Of a DNA stretch of 64,000 nucleotides, positions 33,339 through 46,992 are shown one piece after another. The notes under the pieces are model-generated. The model worked only from the letters and a program-made list of their open reading frames with translations, had not been told where the DNA came from and did not search any database. Source of the stretch: Mycteria americana. Its lineage: Eukaryota > Chordata > Aves > Ciconiiformes > Ciconiidae. The stretch covers positions 3,718,770-3,782,769 of the forward strand of contig NW_027445436.1 of NCBI RefSeq assembly GCF_035582795.1. The letters are read 5' to 3'. A program made the position numbers and the translations under genes. The stretch's first letter is position 1. The number at the start of each line of letters is the position of its first letter.

Positions 33339-33425
33339 TCACCTTCTTTTATTCTCCCTTGTAGCAAGGAGGTCTTTTCTCCTTAAATGCAAGAAGACCT
33401 TCAATTCTTCTTTTATTGGAATAGT
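33339..33425 (-). CDS. AUH: AUH terminal coding exon, one-base frameshift
   Basis: The acceptor is ...ctctttgtag on the minus strand. The exon begins TIPIK, matching the AUH C-terminus. After that, a single base is missing near 33408-33411 (AAAGAAGAA) relative to the family frame. The family-like residues IEGLLAFKEKRPPCYKGE and their stop (33351-33349) are present but one frame off. In the frame set by the upstream exons the protein would end at a TGA at 33341-33339 with about 22 altered residues. This is either a sequencing or assembly indel, a C-terminal change, or a sign that this group of exons is a pseudogene. Phase agrees with the exon at 34831-34878. Confidence 0.8.
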   Translation of the reverse strand, partial: TIPIKEELKVFLHLRRKDLLATRENKRR

Positions 33426-34830
33426 CTACAAAGAGCAGAATAAAATTTTACTACTGATACCCAAAACAATAACAAGAAAAATATTTCCATACAAACCCCA
33501 GTTCTTTATAATGAATCCAACATGCAACATATATTGTAACATAGAAATGAAAACTGCAATATATATTTAGATATAGGAAAGTACCAGACACTTTAAAGGC
33601 ACAACATAAGGCTGAGAAACAGTTTGGGAGAAGAACGAGTATCTTTCCTCTGAACAGATGACAATGAAAATCTCTCCAGGATTTGGGTTTTGTTTGTTTG
33701 TTTTTGTTTTGGATTGTTTTTGTAGGTTATTAATCAGATTGTCATATGTTTTAAATAAGCATATCTCCAATGCTGATGCTTAAATCTCCATGATCAAAAA
33801 TTTGTCTCAAATTCCAAGAATATGCAAACTCAAAATACTCCATTCCTATATTTTGCTGGCAAAGAGGTTTGTCTTTATTTTTCTATTGGTTAGCACGCAT
33901 GCTATTATTGGCACATGTTAGTGAAGTGTCTGCCCTTCATATTTGTGGTGGGTTGACCCCAGCCAGCAACTAAGCACCCAGCAGCCACTCGCTCACTCCC
34001 CCCCACAGTGAGATGTGGGAGAGAATCAGAAGACCAAAAGCAAGAAAAACTCATTGGTCAAGATAAAGACAGTTTAATAGATGAAGGAAAAAAAAACAAG
34101 CCCAAAAAAGTGATGCAAAGGTAATCACTCACCATGTCCCACCAGCAGACCAATGCCCAGCCAGTCAGTCTTTGAGCAGAAGCTCCTTTGGAAAGACTAC
34201 CTCACAGTTTTATTGCTGAGCATGATGTTATATGGCAATGAAATATGCCTTTGGTCAATTTGGGTCAGCTGTCCCAGCTGTGTCCCCTTCCCATCCTCTT
34301 GCCCACCCCCAGCCTACTTGCTGGGCAGGGCAGAGTGAGTAACAGAGGCGGCCTTGATGCTGTGTAAGAACTGTTCAGCAAGAGCTAAAACATTGGTGTG
34401 TTATCAACACTGTTTTGGTCACCAATCTAAAACACAGCACTATAGGGGCTGCTATGAAGAAAATTAACTCCATCCAAGCCAGATCCAGTACAATGTCATT
34501 TCACATTAAACAAAACCAAAGGAAAAGTAAGGCAGTTCTTGGGCTAGATTCATGGTAGTGTATGGCTGGCTAGGTATAGGGCTGCCAGTGCTTCATTCCC
34601 TTTGCCTGAACAGTTTTGACAGGAGGATGTTTTTTCCCTAAACTACAGCTCCTTCCTTAAATTCCTTATAAAAAAAACAGAGCAAGTAGAAGGAAGGTCT
34701 AAATACAATGACGAAATATTTGTAGAAGAAATCATAAAGCAATTTCAAATTGTATTTCTGTATGTGTTTCACAACAGGCTCCAACAAAGCCTGTTTCATG
34801 GTTTTCTTTGGTGAAATTATAAATACATAC
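33426..34830. other. AUH intron (minus strand) with an inserted LTR
   Basis: Lies between the last two AUH exons. It holds the solo LTR at 33944-34492; the rest is non-coding. Confidence 0.6.
33944..34492 (-). mobile_element. Solo family K LTR in AUH intron (549 bp)
   Basis: Minus-strand reading runs from TGTACTGGATCTGGCTTGG (34492) to GGGTCAACCCACCACA (33944). It is more diverged than its relatives. Flanks ATATT and ATGTC agree only partly, so no clear target duplication remains. Confidence 0.8.
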
Positions 34831-34878
34831 CTGAGCATAACAAGCTTCTTCAGTTGCGAAACCTGTTACTAAGTTGAC
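34831..34878 (-). CDS. AUH: AUH exon (penultimate)
   Basis: 48-bp exon reading VNLVTGFATEEACYAQ, flanked on the minus strand by acceptor ...tcttttcctcag and donor gtatgt. It is exactly 16 codons, phase 0 at both ends, and belongs to the C-terminal helical part used for oligomer contacts in crotonase enzymes. No frame damage. Confidence 0.88.
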
Positions 34879-36630
34879 CTGAGGAAAAGAATAACATTTT
34901 TTTAAAGCATATTTTTGTACATTTAGTATACATTATTTCCTGATAGCTAACATTATTTCCTGACGGCTAACTTAAATACTGTGTTTCTATATGCCAAATA
35001 CTAAAATGCTTTGCAAAGTCCTTTTACATTACTTTAACATAGAAATATTTCACTGCCATGTGGTGAGAGTGGTTAGTATTTCCTTCCTTATTCGGTGATA
35101 CAATTAGTATGTAATACACTGTCAAAAGAATGTATACTCTTCACTACATATCATCTGGACTAAAAACCATTAGCTACTTGCACATTTGTAATCATTTCAA
35201 TTACTACAGGGGAAAAGATTTAATGTACTGCATGCTTATTCAAAAGTATTCTGAAACCAGCATCTTCACAATTTCCTATAAGAAAATGATGCCATACTAA
35301 AAGTAAACATAAATTCAAGTTTAAATGGATTTAAGAAAGAAAATGAGGTCAGTAGTAATCCTGCACCATTACCTAGATTTGATAATATTTTTCTTTGTGA
35401 GGTGGTCTGAACAGCTGAAATGGCTGAACTTTCTCCTCACTATTTCTCTGCCTTTCCTAAGTGTCAGCTGTTGCAGAAATTATCAGCTTTCCAAATGGCC
35501 ACTGACAAGACTGGGGCTATGCACCACAAGGAATTCATCAAGGGGAGATAAGCAATGGAATAGATTACCAAGGGAAGCTGTGAAATCTCTGTCATGAAAG
35601 ATTTGTTACAATAGGCTGAACAAATATTTGGCTTGATTGGTTTTGATACAGTAGATCTTGTCTTGGGGGCTCAAATTGAACTAGATAATAATTCAGAGTC
35701 CTTCTAACCATATTTTCCCTAATTCTACAAAAATCATTCTCACCTTCCAATTCATTATATCTGGTACTTAGAGAATTTAGCTTGTAGCATTTTAAAACTT
35801 GGGTACCACTGAAAGAAATCTTTAATTATATCATTACTTGCTGTGTGAATGTAATGAACATACTCTTTGCACAACAGCATCTGAATTTGGTCCTCAGGGC
35901 AAAATTCATTGGTGGTATGCTCTGCTAAACTCAATTATATCACTGGTTGCTTATGAAGACTTAAAAAAATGTTTTAAAAAGGCCATTCTTAAATTTATTT
36001 TATTGGATTCATATTTTGCATGCAATGTGATCCCCTTTCCCTTGTCCCAGATTGATCTATAAGGTGTCCTGGTGCAGAATTTATGCATGTGCTTAACTTT
36101 AAATAGGAATAGTCATGCTGAGCTCAGCAAGAGGATTCACAAGCCTAAAGTAAAACACATGTCCAGATGTGTTCAGGGCTGGGTCTTAATGAGCTTTAGA
36201 GCTAGGTCAATAGCGTTCAAGGAGTGGCAATCCAATGTCTGAAATCAGACTCCTGATATAATTTTAACACTAGCCTGTATTAAACTATTAAAAAGTAATA
36301 ACGTGCCTTTTGGCCTTTAACATTATTAGTTACTAAAATAACACTGATAGCCTTGATGGACTTGAAAGAGTATGACTGGGTTTTTTTTTTTCCTCCCAGC
36401 AGGAAAATTATGGAAATGTCCAAACAGTATCAGGTCTAGTCTCAGGAGTCTGAAATCAATAATCACAGAAATAAACAAAATTGCATTTAATCTGAAAAAA
36501 AGTTTTGACCAAATAGATTTTGAAAGACTATACACTGAGAAACTAAGAACAGCTCTAGAAAAAAAATCACTACAGAAGACCTGTTGCTAGCCTGATGTCT
36601 GTTTACTTTTATGGAAAGTGTAAATCTTAC
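34879..36630. other. AUH intron (minus strand)
   Basis: Non-coding. It contains an old sense CR1 3' fragment at about 35490-35730. Confidence 0.6.
35490..35730 (+). repeat. Old CR1 3' fragment
   Basis: A diverged CR1 C-terminal/3' region: 'caatggaatagattaccaag' and 'gggaagctgtgaaatctctg' near 35554-35590, then a degraded tail. Less similar to consensus-like copies than 17297 or 62669, so older. Confidence 0.65.
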
Positions 36631-36681
36631 CTCCGTTCCCTGATTGATGGCCAGTTTTGCAACTCTTATTGCCAATGGTCC
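36631..36681 (-). CDS. AUH: AUH exon
   Basis: 51-bp exon reading GPLAIRVAKLAINQGTE, 17 codons, phase 0 at both ends. On the minus strand the acceptor is ...tcattttag and the donor gtaaga. It matches the helix after the active-site domain of AUH. Frame intact. Confidence 0.9.
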
Positions 36682-38593
36682 CTAAAATGAAAGAAAAAGT
36701 TGTTTTAGATGTCATCAAATTCTACAAGATTATGCTGTGAAGAGTTTGCACATCAATGCTGTTATACTGGGACACTCTAGACTTTGTACTTTTATTAAAT
36801 AGATAGCAAGCAGGTCAAATATCCTAAATTACATGACTATGGTAGATAATTTCTTCCAAATGGGTGTTTTAACTATTGAGAAAAAGTGAAAGCAACATAT
36901 TGTTTTCAAAAGAGCACAATTAAAGCAGTATATTTGGTTTAGATTTCAAAGATCCTGAGCACTTCCAATTATGTCAAGATTCCTCAATACCCTTCAAAAC
37001 AAGGCTCAAAACAGCCACCTTAAGAGGATATTATAGGACTTCATATGATCACTCTTATTATATCCCTATTATCATACAGTGGAGAGACATGAAAAGATGA
37101 AAATGAAATGAACTGATACAGATTCAAACCTAAAATGTGCTACAGCAAAGCCTGCACTGGTCAAGTTATGACTGTCTTCTGTGAGCAACTAAGGTAAGGA
37201 AAAAGCAGAGGGATTTCCACTCTCCTCCTGTAATATGCCATGAAACAGCTAGGCACCTTGTGAATCTTTTCAGTCCTATGCCTATCATTGGCATCAGCTT
37301 CTGAATGTTCAAGTGGCCTGCTGCTTTGGGAAAAAGCAAATGCATTTTCTTCAGTGGTGATATGGCATTGTACTTGCATGAGTTGCCAGGACCTCAGAGC
37401 TTTCAGTATGTTTATGAACTGGTTCCAGTTTGAAGTTGTACCTATAAATCAACATTCTGGAAGCACTGTATATTATAATTTTTATTATATTTTTCATGGT
37501 TTAATGTTTGTGTTTCTATGAGGGTTTTCAAAACACAAATAATCAATGTTAAATGCTGTATTTAATCTGTAACGTTTTCCATTCTGAATGGAAAGATTTT
37601 GCTGTTACACTTGTGATCCACATAAAGTAGTTTCCTAATTATTTTATTAGTACTGTCTGCTATGAATTTGCCACCTGTGAGCTTTCAGTTGAAAAGCAGG
37701 TTTATCAAGAGCTCCAAATTCACATTGCTATTCTGAATAAATAGCTTGCACTCTATGGCAGTAAGGGAACATGTAGGAACCATTTATCACAAAGACTCCT
37801 GCAAGGGTCATACTTAAATTTCTTACTAAAATTTTCAAGTTCTAAAGCACAGGAATTCAGCAAATCCCCTTTGTTCATATGTTACCTGGGCAGATGATGG
37901 CAATCCTGTGTTCTATTCACGGATCGGAGAAGAAAATAAATATTGAAAAATTTGTGAGTGGAAATATCAATGAGGGATATAGAAAGAATGGCTAGCTCTA
38001 TTCTTGCCACCGTGCTCTACAACTCATTGTCATGAAGGGTCCAGCAATCAGTCCATTTAAACAATGGGAAGCTAATTATGATAGTTCACACTGAGGAAAG
38101 CAATAAATAAAAGGCAAAAAAAAGCAAATAGATGGCTCTCCAGTAGTAATTGGGTTTTGCTTTAATTCTGAAATTACATTTGGCTTTATGTTTTCAAAAT
38201 CAGAGTTTTGACTCTCGGGCTCAGATACATCCACTTTCATATGGACCTTTTTGTCTCTCATCTGAAGTGTTCAACAACAACAGAATAACCTATTGAGACA
38301 ATTGCTTTACTAAAAAAATACTTTACAGCATTTTTTTAATATTTAAAACTTGAAAGCCAAAATATACAATGCAAATACAGACCATACCACAATGATACAA
38401 GGAGTGACACATTTTATTTGCTTCACTGTGAAATACTTACCAAATAACACCACTACATATGAGAGAGAAAACTTCTGATTGTTCTCCATGTAGCTAGAAT
38501 GATTTTTTAATACATAACTTAATGATAGCTTTTTCCTACTACAGCTGGTTCTATTTGATAACTCAAAACTAAAACCAAATTAATTAATTGTAC
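36682..38593. other. AUH intron (minus strand)
   Basis: Non-coding sequence between two AUH exons. No repeats recognised. Confidence 0.6.
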
Positions 38594-38781
38594 CTGAGGT
38601 AAAAATTCTCTCACCAGAACTAATGCTCTTCTGAATGCAGCATCCCCTGCTTCGTTCTGTTCTACCACATGGCTAATCAATCCTATTGATTTTGCTTCTT
38701 CACCACCTACAATGCGTGCAGAGAAGATTAGTTCTTTAGCCAAAGATACACCAATTATGCGAGGTAACCTCTGTGTCCCCC
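38594..38781 (-). CDS. AUH: AUH exon (probably seventh coding exon)
   Basis: 188-bp exon: two bases completing a Gly codon, then 62 codons beginning [20 protein letters not shown] and ending VREFLPQ. On the minus strand the acceptor is ...tccaaactgtag and the donor gtacaa. It includes the [10 protein letters not shown] turn that follows the catalytic glutamate exon in AUH, and [20 protein letters not shown]. Frame intact. The preceding exons (with the second catalytic loop) should lie to the right on the minus strand if the gene were written in one piece. I could not find them. Confidence 0.93.
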
Positions 38782-41517
38782 CTACAGTTTGGAAAAACAG
38801 AAAATGCAAGTATTAGTTTTACATCCATTTATTCTGAAAAAGTAAATGCCTTATTCAATTCAAATATTTTTATTTTTTAATTCTATAAACAATTACGTGA
38901 ACATACAGCAATTATAGTACCATACAAAGACATTCCTAAAAGCCTTATTCAGTTTTGAAACTTTATCTAAAAGGAAATTTTTTTTTCCTGCATCTTAGAA
39001 AATAACTGAAAAGAGCTAATATTAATAAAGATTCTGTTTGATTAAAGACAAGCTACCTTATTCATAGCAGCCTAATGCTGAAGGAAAACTACTTGCCAGT
39101 AAGTGATCATATCTAAATATTCTGCTTCTTTTTAACAGTCTATATGTTTTATGATATTAATCACCACAATATGAACACTTTTGAAGAACTATGTGAAACA
39201 TAACATGGACTGTAGTCCATGCTAATATGTGCATATATTGGGGTTAATAAAAATTTCTACCCAAAAGAACTAAACCCACTAGATAAGGTTTTTAAAAAGC
39301 CATGGTCTCTTCTCTCCTTACTTCCATCTTACTGTTGAAATCTAAAGCCCGACTACAGAAATTAGGAAAGGACAATGACAGGTGTGGATCAGCAGAGAAA
39401 TGCACCTACCATTAGTTACCTTTTCTTACTATGCTAAAAAATCATTTGGCAGACTATAATTTTGAGATGATCAACAAGCAGTAAATACATTAACCAGATA
39501 TGTGAAGATTGCTTAGTTATACTGAGAATGAACTTTCCAGAATTATCAAACAATGAGAATGTAGGAATAATCATTATTTAAATTTAAGAAGTATACTCAA
39601 ATCTCAGAAGCAGATATTTGTATGAATCAAAAACCTGGAAATAGCCTTTATCCAGCAGAATGGACTTTGAAACTATACCAGGTCTACTGCTTTGACATGG
39701 ATCAGAAACAAATATTCAATCTATTTATACAGGCTATAAATAAAAATTTCTTTCCAAATAGAGCTATTTCTGCAAGGACATTTTAACATATTAAAATATA
39801 AATATATGTATATATGCAACAGGAATATTTACAGGATATGTTCAAGGGGAGGTGGTACAACAGTGGATAAATGTGTGTTCAACAAATATAAAATAGATTA
39901 ATTTCCACTAGATAATGGCAGACTAATCCAGTATTTTATTGAAGCCATAAAATTCTTATACCGATGTTTTTTGAAAATATTTAAATACACCCATGAGACA
40001 AAATAAACTGACTGGAAACAAAAAGTTTTTGTGCTTCAGTGATTCAGCTTTCAACTATTATTTATTATGAACCACAAACTTCAGTACTACTGTATTCCTT
40101 TTCATAAAAACATACCTGGCTTTGAACACATTACTTCATACAAAAATGCAGGAGGTTTGGCGGATTTCTGCCTTATTTTTTTCAAGAATACTACAAAATC
40201 ATGATTTATAACAAAAACTGAGATATATTTTCAGAGCTGAAACTGGAAGAACTCAAAAGATGCTAACATCCATAATAGTTAAAATACTTTTTTTAGAATA
40301 GCAACATTACTAAATACAAACAATGTGGTATTCTCAATGGTCCTACCACTGTGAGATGATTTTAGCAAAACCGTCCTAATGCTCAAGGACAATGGGCAAC
40401 AGCAAGAGGAACTTTTGTTTGATAAGTCTCCAATAGTTGTCAGCTTCTGTCACCTCAATAGCAGTCATTCTGTGTCTATTCTCCCATGTCAAAGTGATAA
40501 TGATTAAAGAGCAAAAAAGCAGACTATAGGTTATGTTGTTTGGCTGCCTCCCACACTGTAAAGCCATTAAGCAGAGAAGCATGTCATTTGATTAATATTC
40601 ACTGAATAGAAGCCAACAGTTCAATGCATCAATCATATATATTCAGTAGTAGGAATAAGACATATACACACACAAAAGCATAAGGCTAAATTAATCAAAT
40701 GCAAACAGCACATCAAAATATACATAAGCTATGTACATTTATGAGGAAAACACAGACAATATGCTGCAGATAAATGTTATGTTTTGGTGATACACAAAGA
40801 ACATATAGTTCCTGCCAACTACAATCAGAGCTAAAGGAAGTAACACCCAGCCTTCAAAGACATTACTTAAGCAAGGCATTTCATCTAAATGTAGAACAGA
40901 ATTTGATGGAAGAATAGTTGTTTCATCTTGACAAATTTAATGACATGTTATTTCAAGGACTAGTGATCTGGTATTACTCTGTGTTAATAAAAGTATTTGA
41001 CATACAGTTGCACTGTAAATGCACTCTTATCTGAGATACTATATATTCAATGTCGTAATAATTGTAAACAGCAGTTTTAGATGAAACTCCAGTCCATGTG
41101 AAAAGACACAGTAAATACAAGACTGCTAACTACTGGTATGAAAATTGTTAACCAATATTTTTGCTCAACAAATAGTTGATTTTGAATTAATATTTATTTA
41201 CTGTCAGTAACTCATCAATTACAAAATATGTACACAAGTGGTTTGGATTAAGGGAATTACATGAACAATTCCCAAGACTATATCCAACATGATGAAGCAA
41301 CTAGCTTACTGGAAATTCATAATTCTAGCAAAGAATACCTACAGTCAGTTTCTCATTGCTCAAAGCTCTGTCAAAACATATTGGGAAAAAATCCTGTTCT
41401 GACCAAAAAATCCAAACTTTAATGCAGTCATACTCCTGTTTATTAATTCAAGTAAAAATTATTCTTTCTATCCTATCCTTTCTATCACAAGCTTTGTTTG
41501 ATTTACATTATATTCAT
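38782..41517. other. Non-coding, probably AUH intron (minus strand)
   Basis: AT-rich; searched by eye for the exon carrying the catalytic glutamate (MGLVETKLAIIPGG-like) without success. Confidence 0.5.
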
Positions 41518-42091
41518 TGTCCTGGTTTCGGCTGGGATAGAGTTAATTTTCTTCCTAGTAGCTGGTATAGTGCTGTGTTTTGGATTTAGGATGAGAATAA
41601 TGTTGATAATACACTGATGTTTTAGGTGTTGCTCAGTAATGTTTACACTAGTCAAGGACTTTTCAGCTTCCCATACTCTGCCAGGTGCACGAGAAGCTGG
41701 GAGGGGGCACAGCCAGGACAGCTGATCCAAACTGGCCAAAGGGCTATTCCATACCATATGACGTCATGCTCAGTATAGAAACTGGGGGGAGTTGGCCAGG
41801 GGGCAGCGATCGCTGCTCGGGGACTGGCTGGGCGTCAGTCGGCAGGTGGTGAGTGGTTGCATCACTTGTTGTTTTTTCCTGGGTTTTGTTCCTCTCTCCC
41901 TCTCTTGTTGTTTTCCTTCTCATTACAATTTATTATTATTATTTTGTTCCAATTATTAAACTGTTCTTATCTCAACCCACGAGTTTTCTTACTTTTGCTC
42001 TTCCGATTCTCTCCCCCATCCCACCAGGGAGGGGGAGGGTGAGCGAGCGGCTGCGTGGTGCTTAATTGCCAACCGGGGTTAAACCACAACA
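41518..42091 (+). mobile_element. Solo family K LTR (574 bp)
   Basis: TGTCCTGGTTTCGGCTGGG to TTAAACCACAACA. Flanks TTCAT and TACAT agree at four of five bases. It is the closest match to the 5' LTR of ERV copy A, sharing GGGGGGAGTTGGCC and the TTATTATTATT tract. CATACCATATGACGTCATGC at 41751-41770. Confidence 0.88.
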
Positions 42092-45000
42092 TACATTTAA
42101 TTGACAGGTATCTACATTTCTCTTTTTAAAGACTACTGTACATTTCTAATGTTTTATTCAAATCCAATGGTGAAACCGAAGTTTGTCAGCCACAAACTTT
42201 CTAATTATTCAAGTTCTAATTATTCTATTATAAAGGAGCGTTAGATTTTTCGCCTTTCCATCGAAATAGTCACAGAAGTATGTAATGCAGAAACCTGCTG
42301 TTAATAACATCCAATCCTTAACAGTAAGTATATGAGCCCATAAATAAAATAACATAGATTAAATGGGGTTTTTTAATCTAATACTTTTGAGTCATATAAC
42401 TCCTATTTTAAAAGTCTAACAAATATATTTTATACTTTTAGTGTACCTACCATCCATTGCTAAATTAAGCAATTTTCAAAATATTAAACAGTCTGAAAGC
42501 TATCAAGACAATATTTAACACCAAATTTCCAACATGATATTTACCAGATTAGGCCTTGATCCTGCAAAGATGTGCATGTTTTAGCTAACTTAAATCCAGG
42601 TATAAATCTGTATGGAATCAGAAATCCCAAGTCCTTCCATAAAAAAAAAAAAAAGGAGCATAAAGAGCCTTTAACTTGCACAAACTGAATAACAGGCTAA
42701 CAGCTTAAAACAGCTTAGATTGGAAAGACATCAACAAATATGCAAGTCATAGGGTGAAAATCAAATGGAGAACAAAAGAAACAAAATATTCCCTGCAATA
42801 AGAAAAAAGAACTGAGCTGAAAGAGAGAAGGCAGTAGGCTAGGCCTCTCATGTCTAGCCATATATATAAGTAGTTGTTTGAAAAAAGAGTGGAGACCTGA
42901 TAGAAGTGTATTGCTCAGCATGCCTGAGACAGCAGCCTGAGGCTGACTTAGGGGTTTCCTTGGGATCTGTGATAACTGAGAAGAAATTTCAGATATAACT
43001 TCATGTCGTAACCTTTATTAGGATCCTTGCAGAAGACTTTTTATGGTCAGCTGTCCTGGCTTGAGGATGTAAGAATGCTTACAATTCATGAGACAAAGTA
43101 TAAATAAACTTTCAAAATTCACTAGCAGTTAAATAATCGCAGCTTTGGTACAGAAAGATGAAATGGTTTGGGTAATTTAGAAAAACTGATGTATTTTCAA
43201 AATATGTAATCCTCTTGTAAATTGAGAAAGGAGAAAGACTAAAAATGGTTTCCCAGCAGACAGCTGCATGTGTGAAATGAATGGAACCAAAAAATGAACC
43301 TGAAACTTTATATTTATAAAATGGACTCCACTTCAAAAGGGATTCTATATCTAGTGTGAGGTACTTCACATTTCCATCACAATTATCATACAACCAACTG
43401 TTCAGTCAGACCTACGGCACTGCAAAGTCTCCACTGTCAGACCAAACACTGCTTGACAATTACAGATCTGAATTACTACACATGCAATCCAAGGACCTAA
43501 GGTATTAGCAGTATACACTGACAAGCTGCTATATAATTTTTTGAAATTATTTGAGGAAGAAAAGAGAAGTGCATAAAGTCATTAGTCTACATATTAAATT
43601 TCACTTCAAAATAAACAAATGCAACAAATATGAGCACACATAGATATTCATTAAGGCCACATGCCTTCCTATTATGCTGAATGGGAAATTGTTCCTATTG
43701 TCCTTTAGGAATGCAAAGAGAAATCAAACTTATATGAAATTCCAAAGTACATACACATTGAAACATAACTCACCTTGTTCCAAATAGAAATTAATGGCCC
43801 AAGAGAAGGTATTTTCTAGTTTCAAAATTACACCTACACATTTATGAAGTCATTACTCAGCTGTAACAACAGGTAGGAACTCTAGACCAATGCTGCTCTG
43901 TATGATCATATGGGCTTTATAAGTAATATTAGGTAAAAAAATTATTTTTAACTTGTATTTGAAAAAAAGAAACATATAGTCTGTGTTCTTACCATTTTGG
44001 ATTGCTTAGGGTAGCTACAAATTGATTCGTATGAAAATTGGGACAAAAAGCAGAGATAAGAAAAACTGTCATAATTATTTTAGGGCAAGTGAAATACAGA
44101 AAAATGGATTACCATGGCGGGGGGGTGTGTGTTGTTGTTTTTTATTTGTTTGTTTGTTTGGGGTTTTTTTAACATTTAGGATGAGATCAGAGCCTCAAAT
44201 TGGGACAATTACTTACTTTTTGTTTATACTGGCCACAAGTGAAAACAAAAAACAAGCAAAGCAAAAACTAGACTATTAAATCTGAAGTCTTCAGAGTTTA
44301 TGGACAAGTAATTTGAATGTTTTCCTCACTTCTAATGCTCTCTACATAGAAATCTACCATTTTATCCTTCCACATATCACATTGCTACCCCCCTAACAGA
44401 AAAAAAGAAAAGATTATTCCTTCTCCCATCCTGACTACTGTCAAATTCATGTGTCCTTGACACTCTAAGAAATCCATCTGCTTTCAACTGTCCCAAAGTA
44501 ATGTTTTTTTAAGAATTCACCCCCAAAATTATTAATCCTTGAAATTCTCTGACTGGAGCAGCACTAAATAAAGAACAATCAGTGGTTAACTTTGAATGGA
44601 AGTCCAGGGAAAATGATAACACCAACTAGACTGTAGTAGGACACAGAATCACCAGGTTCAGCTGTCAAATCCAAAGAAGGTAGCTTTCAAATAAATATAT
44701 AGGAAACAAACTTGAATATATAAAGTGTATTTTTCATTGAGTAGGCTGCCTTCCCAGATGAGATAGCCATACTGCTACAGCTACACTGCATCTAATGCTT
44801 AGGCTACCCTATTAAAAGGAGCTTGCACATGACCTTTTACAATGCTTTGAAAATATAGTCTCAATCAAAAAATGGCCAAATCCTTCAAAGCTGGCATGCA
44901 TTATTCTAATGATTTTCAATGCAAAAAGCAAAATTAAATTTCCCATTTAGTGAAGAGTTTGAGATACCAAGTCTGATACTCAGAAATGCACCTAACTTTT

Positions 45001-46404
45001 TTTCTTGATCTGTATAACTTTGTTGCACTATCTAGGAGTGCCAGAATTGCTTTCTGTTATTTTTATTCTCCAGAGTGATCCTTCTACTTTTTATTTTACA
45101 ATAATAGTTGATACCTGAAGAAAGAATTGTTGATACCACTGCCATTATTAAAAACTCTTTGTCACATGAATGAATAATTGAAACATTATTTTTATTTGTG
45201 AATGTTAAGCTGTATTCTGAATGTTACATTATTTGCTACTCCTTGTATGTCTATCTGCAAGTATAATTCCAAGTTATATTAGAAATTACCAATTAAAATA
45301 AATCCATCATAAATGTAAATAAAATATAAACATACTTTCAGTATATGTTATAGGATATTTTATACATGCAAATTTTGAGCACTTGGATACTTGTATACCT
45401 AGCTTGAGACAAAGGAAGAATAGTTTTTTCAGAGGAACCAAGCATCTGCAGCCTTAGTCATTTCAGCTTTTCATGCTCAATATCTCTAAAATATTAAATT
45501 TGTCTCAAACTGGCTATCAAAATGTTAAAAACAGTGAACTGACACCTGAAAAATTGCAGTTTAAGCAATCTGGACATACCAGCTATGACACAAGCTGGGA
45601 TAGAAGCTACTTTTACAAAGTCAGGATCATCCTTTACAGACTCTATAGAAAACACTTTCATTCACTATACAAATACGATTCAATCACTACTCAATTGTAA
45701 TGAGAAGCAGAAATCCTCTAGACTATACTCAAGATTATGTACTCAAAGACTGAAAGGTTAAAAATACAAAAGAAACAAAAGCAATTGGAAGAAGATCCAA
45801 ATTGCTTATTTGTTTATGTCCCTCTCAGAGACATATGCCTCATTACTATCTTGGAATGACACTTGGTCCCATATATTGCTTTCAGCATCAACTAGGTAGG
45901 AGGTAGGTAGGACTAGCACATTGTTTTGAGGTATAATAGTGTTAAAAGGTCAGACAACAGATGGTACATATAAAACTGTCTCTTCTTCCCTGAATCCTTA
46001 CTGATATTATTTCATTTAATTCACACTGTTAACATTTTAAGAATCAGAGTTTAAAAAAAATGTAACAGTCCAAAATTATTATAAAATTTCACTTTAATTT
46101 GCATATAATTGTGTATAAAGATATAAAACATCTTTAAATGTACATGGGATAGATTTTCTGCCAGGACAGTTCCTGTGCAGCAGGAACTGCACTTACCCCT
46201 TATTGTTCTTGCAAGTGGACCACTGAAACAGACCTCAGAAACTGCAACCCTTTATCACTCTTCTGTTGCTAACCCTCTCCAAACAGGGTGACATCATACC
46301 ATGCACATATACTGTAAGTCTATACTGAAAAGCACAGGTGTTCTGTGGTGATATCCAAAGGAATACCAAAAGCAGGATAAGCTTGCAATGTGTGAGCATG
46401 GCCC
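42092..46404. other. Long non-coding stretch
   Basis: AT-rich sequence. No exon, RNA gene or repeat was recognised. Confidence 0.45.
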
Positions 46405-46992
46405 TGTACTGGTTTTGGCTCAGACAGAGTTAATTTTTTCAGAGTAGCTAGTATGGGGCTATGTTTTGGATTTGTGAAACAGTGTTGATAATACAGGGAT
46501 GTTTTAGTTATGGCTGAGCAGTGCTTACACAGAGTCAAGGCCTTTTCTGCTTCTCACCCCACCCCACCAGCGAGTAGGCTGGGGGTGCACAAGACATTGG
46601 GAGGGGACACAGCTGGGACAGCTGACCCCAACTGACCAAAGGGATATTCCACACCATATGATGTCGTGCTCAGCATATAAAGCTGGGTGAAGAAGAAGGA
46701 AGGAGGGATGTTCAGAGTTATGGTGTTTGTCTTCCCAAGTAACCATTACGCGTGATGGAGCCCTGCTTTCCTGGAGATGGCTGAACACCTGCCTGCCCAT
46801 GGGAAGGAGTGAATGAATTCCTTGTTTTGCTTTGCTTGCATGTGCGGCTTTGCTTTACCTATTAAACTGTTTTTATCTCAACCCACAAGTTTTCTCACTT
46901 TTACTCTTCTGATTCTCTCCCCCATCCAACTGTGGGGGAGTGAGCGAGCAGCTGTGTGGGGCTTAGCTGCCAGCTGGGGTTAAACCACAACA
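46405..46992 (+). mobile_element. Family K LTR (588 bp) abutting inverted pol
   Basis: TGTACTGGTTTTGGCTCAG to TTAAACCACAACA. To its left is apparently host sequence; to its right, from 46993, minus-strand pol of ERV copy B starts at once. Flanks (GGCCC and TGGAC) show no target duplication. The LTR thus faces opposite to copy B's own 5' LTR at 51923-52515. Confidence 0.88.

Noticed and set aside
43770-43805. Donor-like gtgagt on the minus strand, considered as the end of a missing AUH exon
   Set aside because: The sequence before it does not encode any AUH segment.
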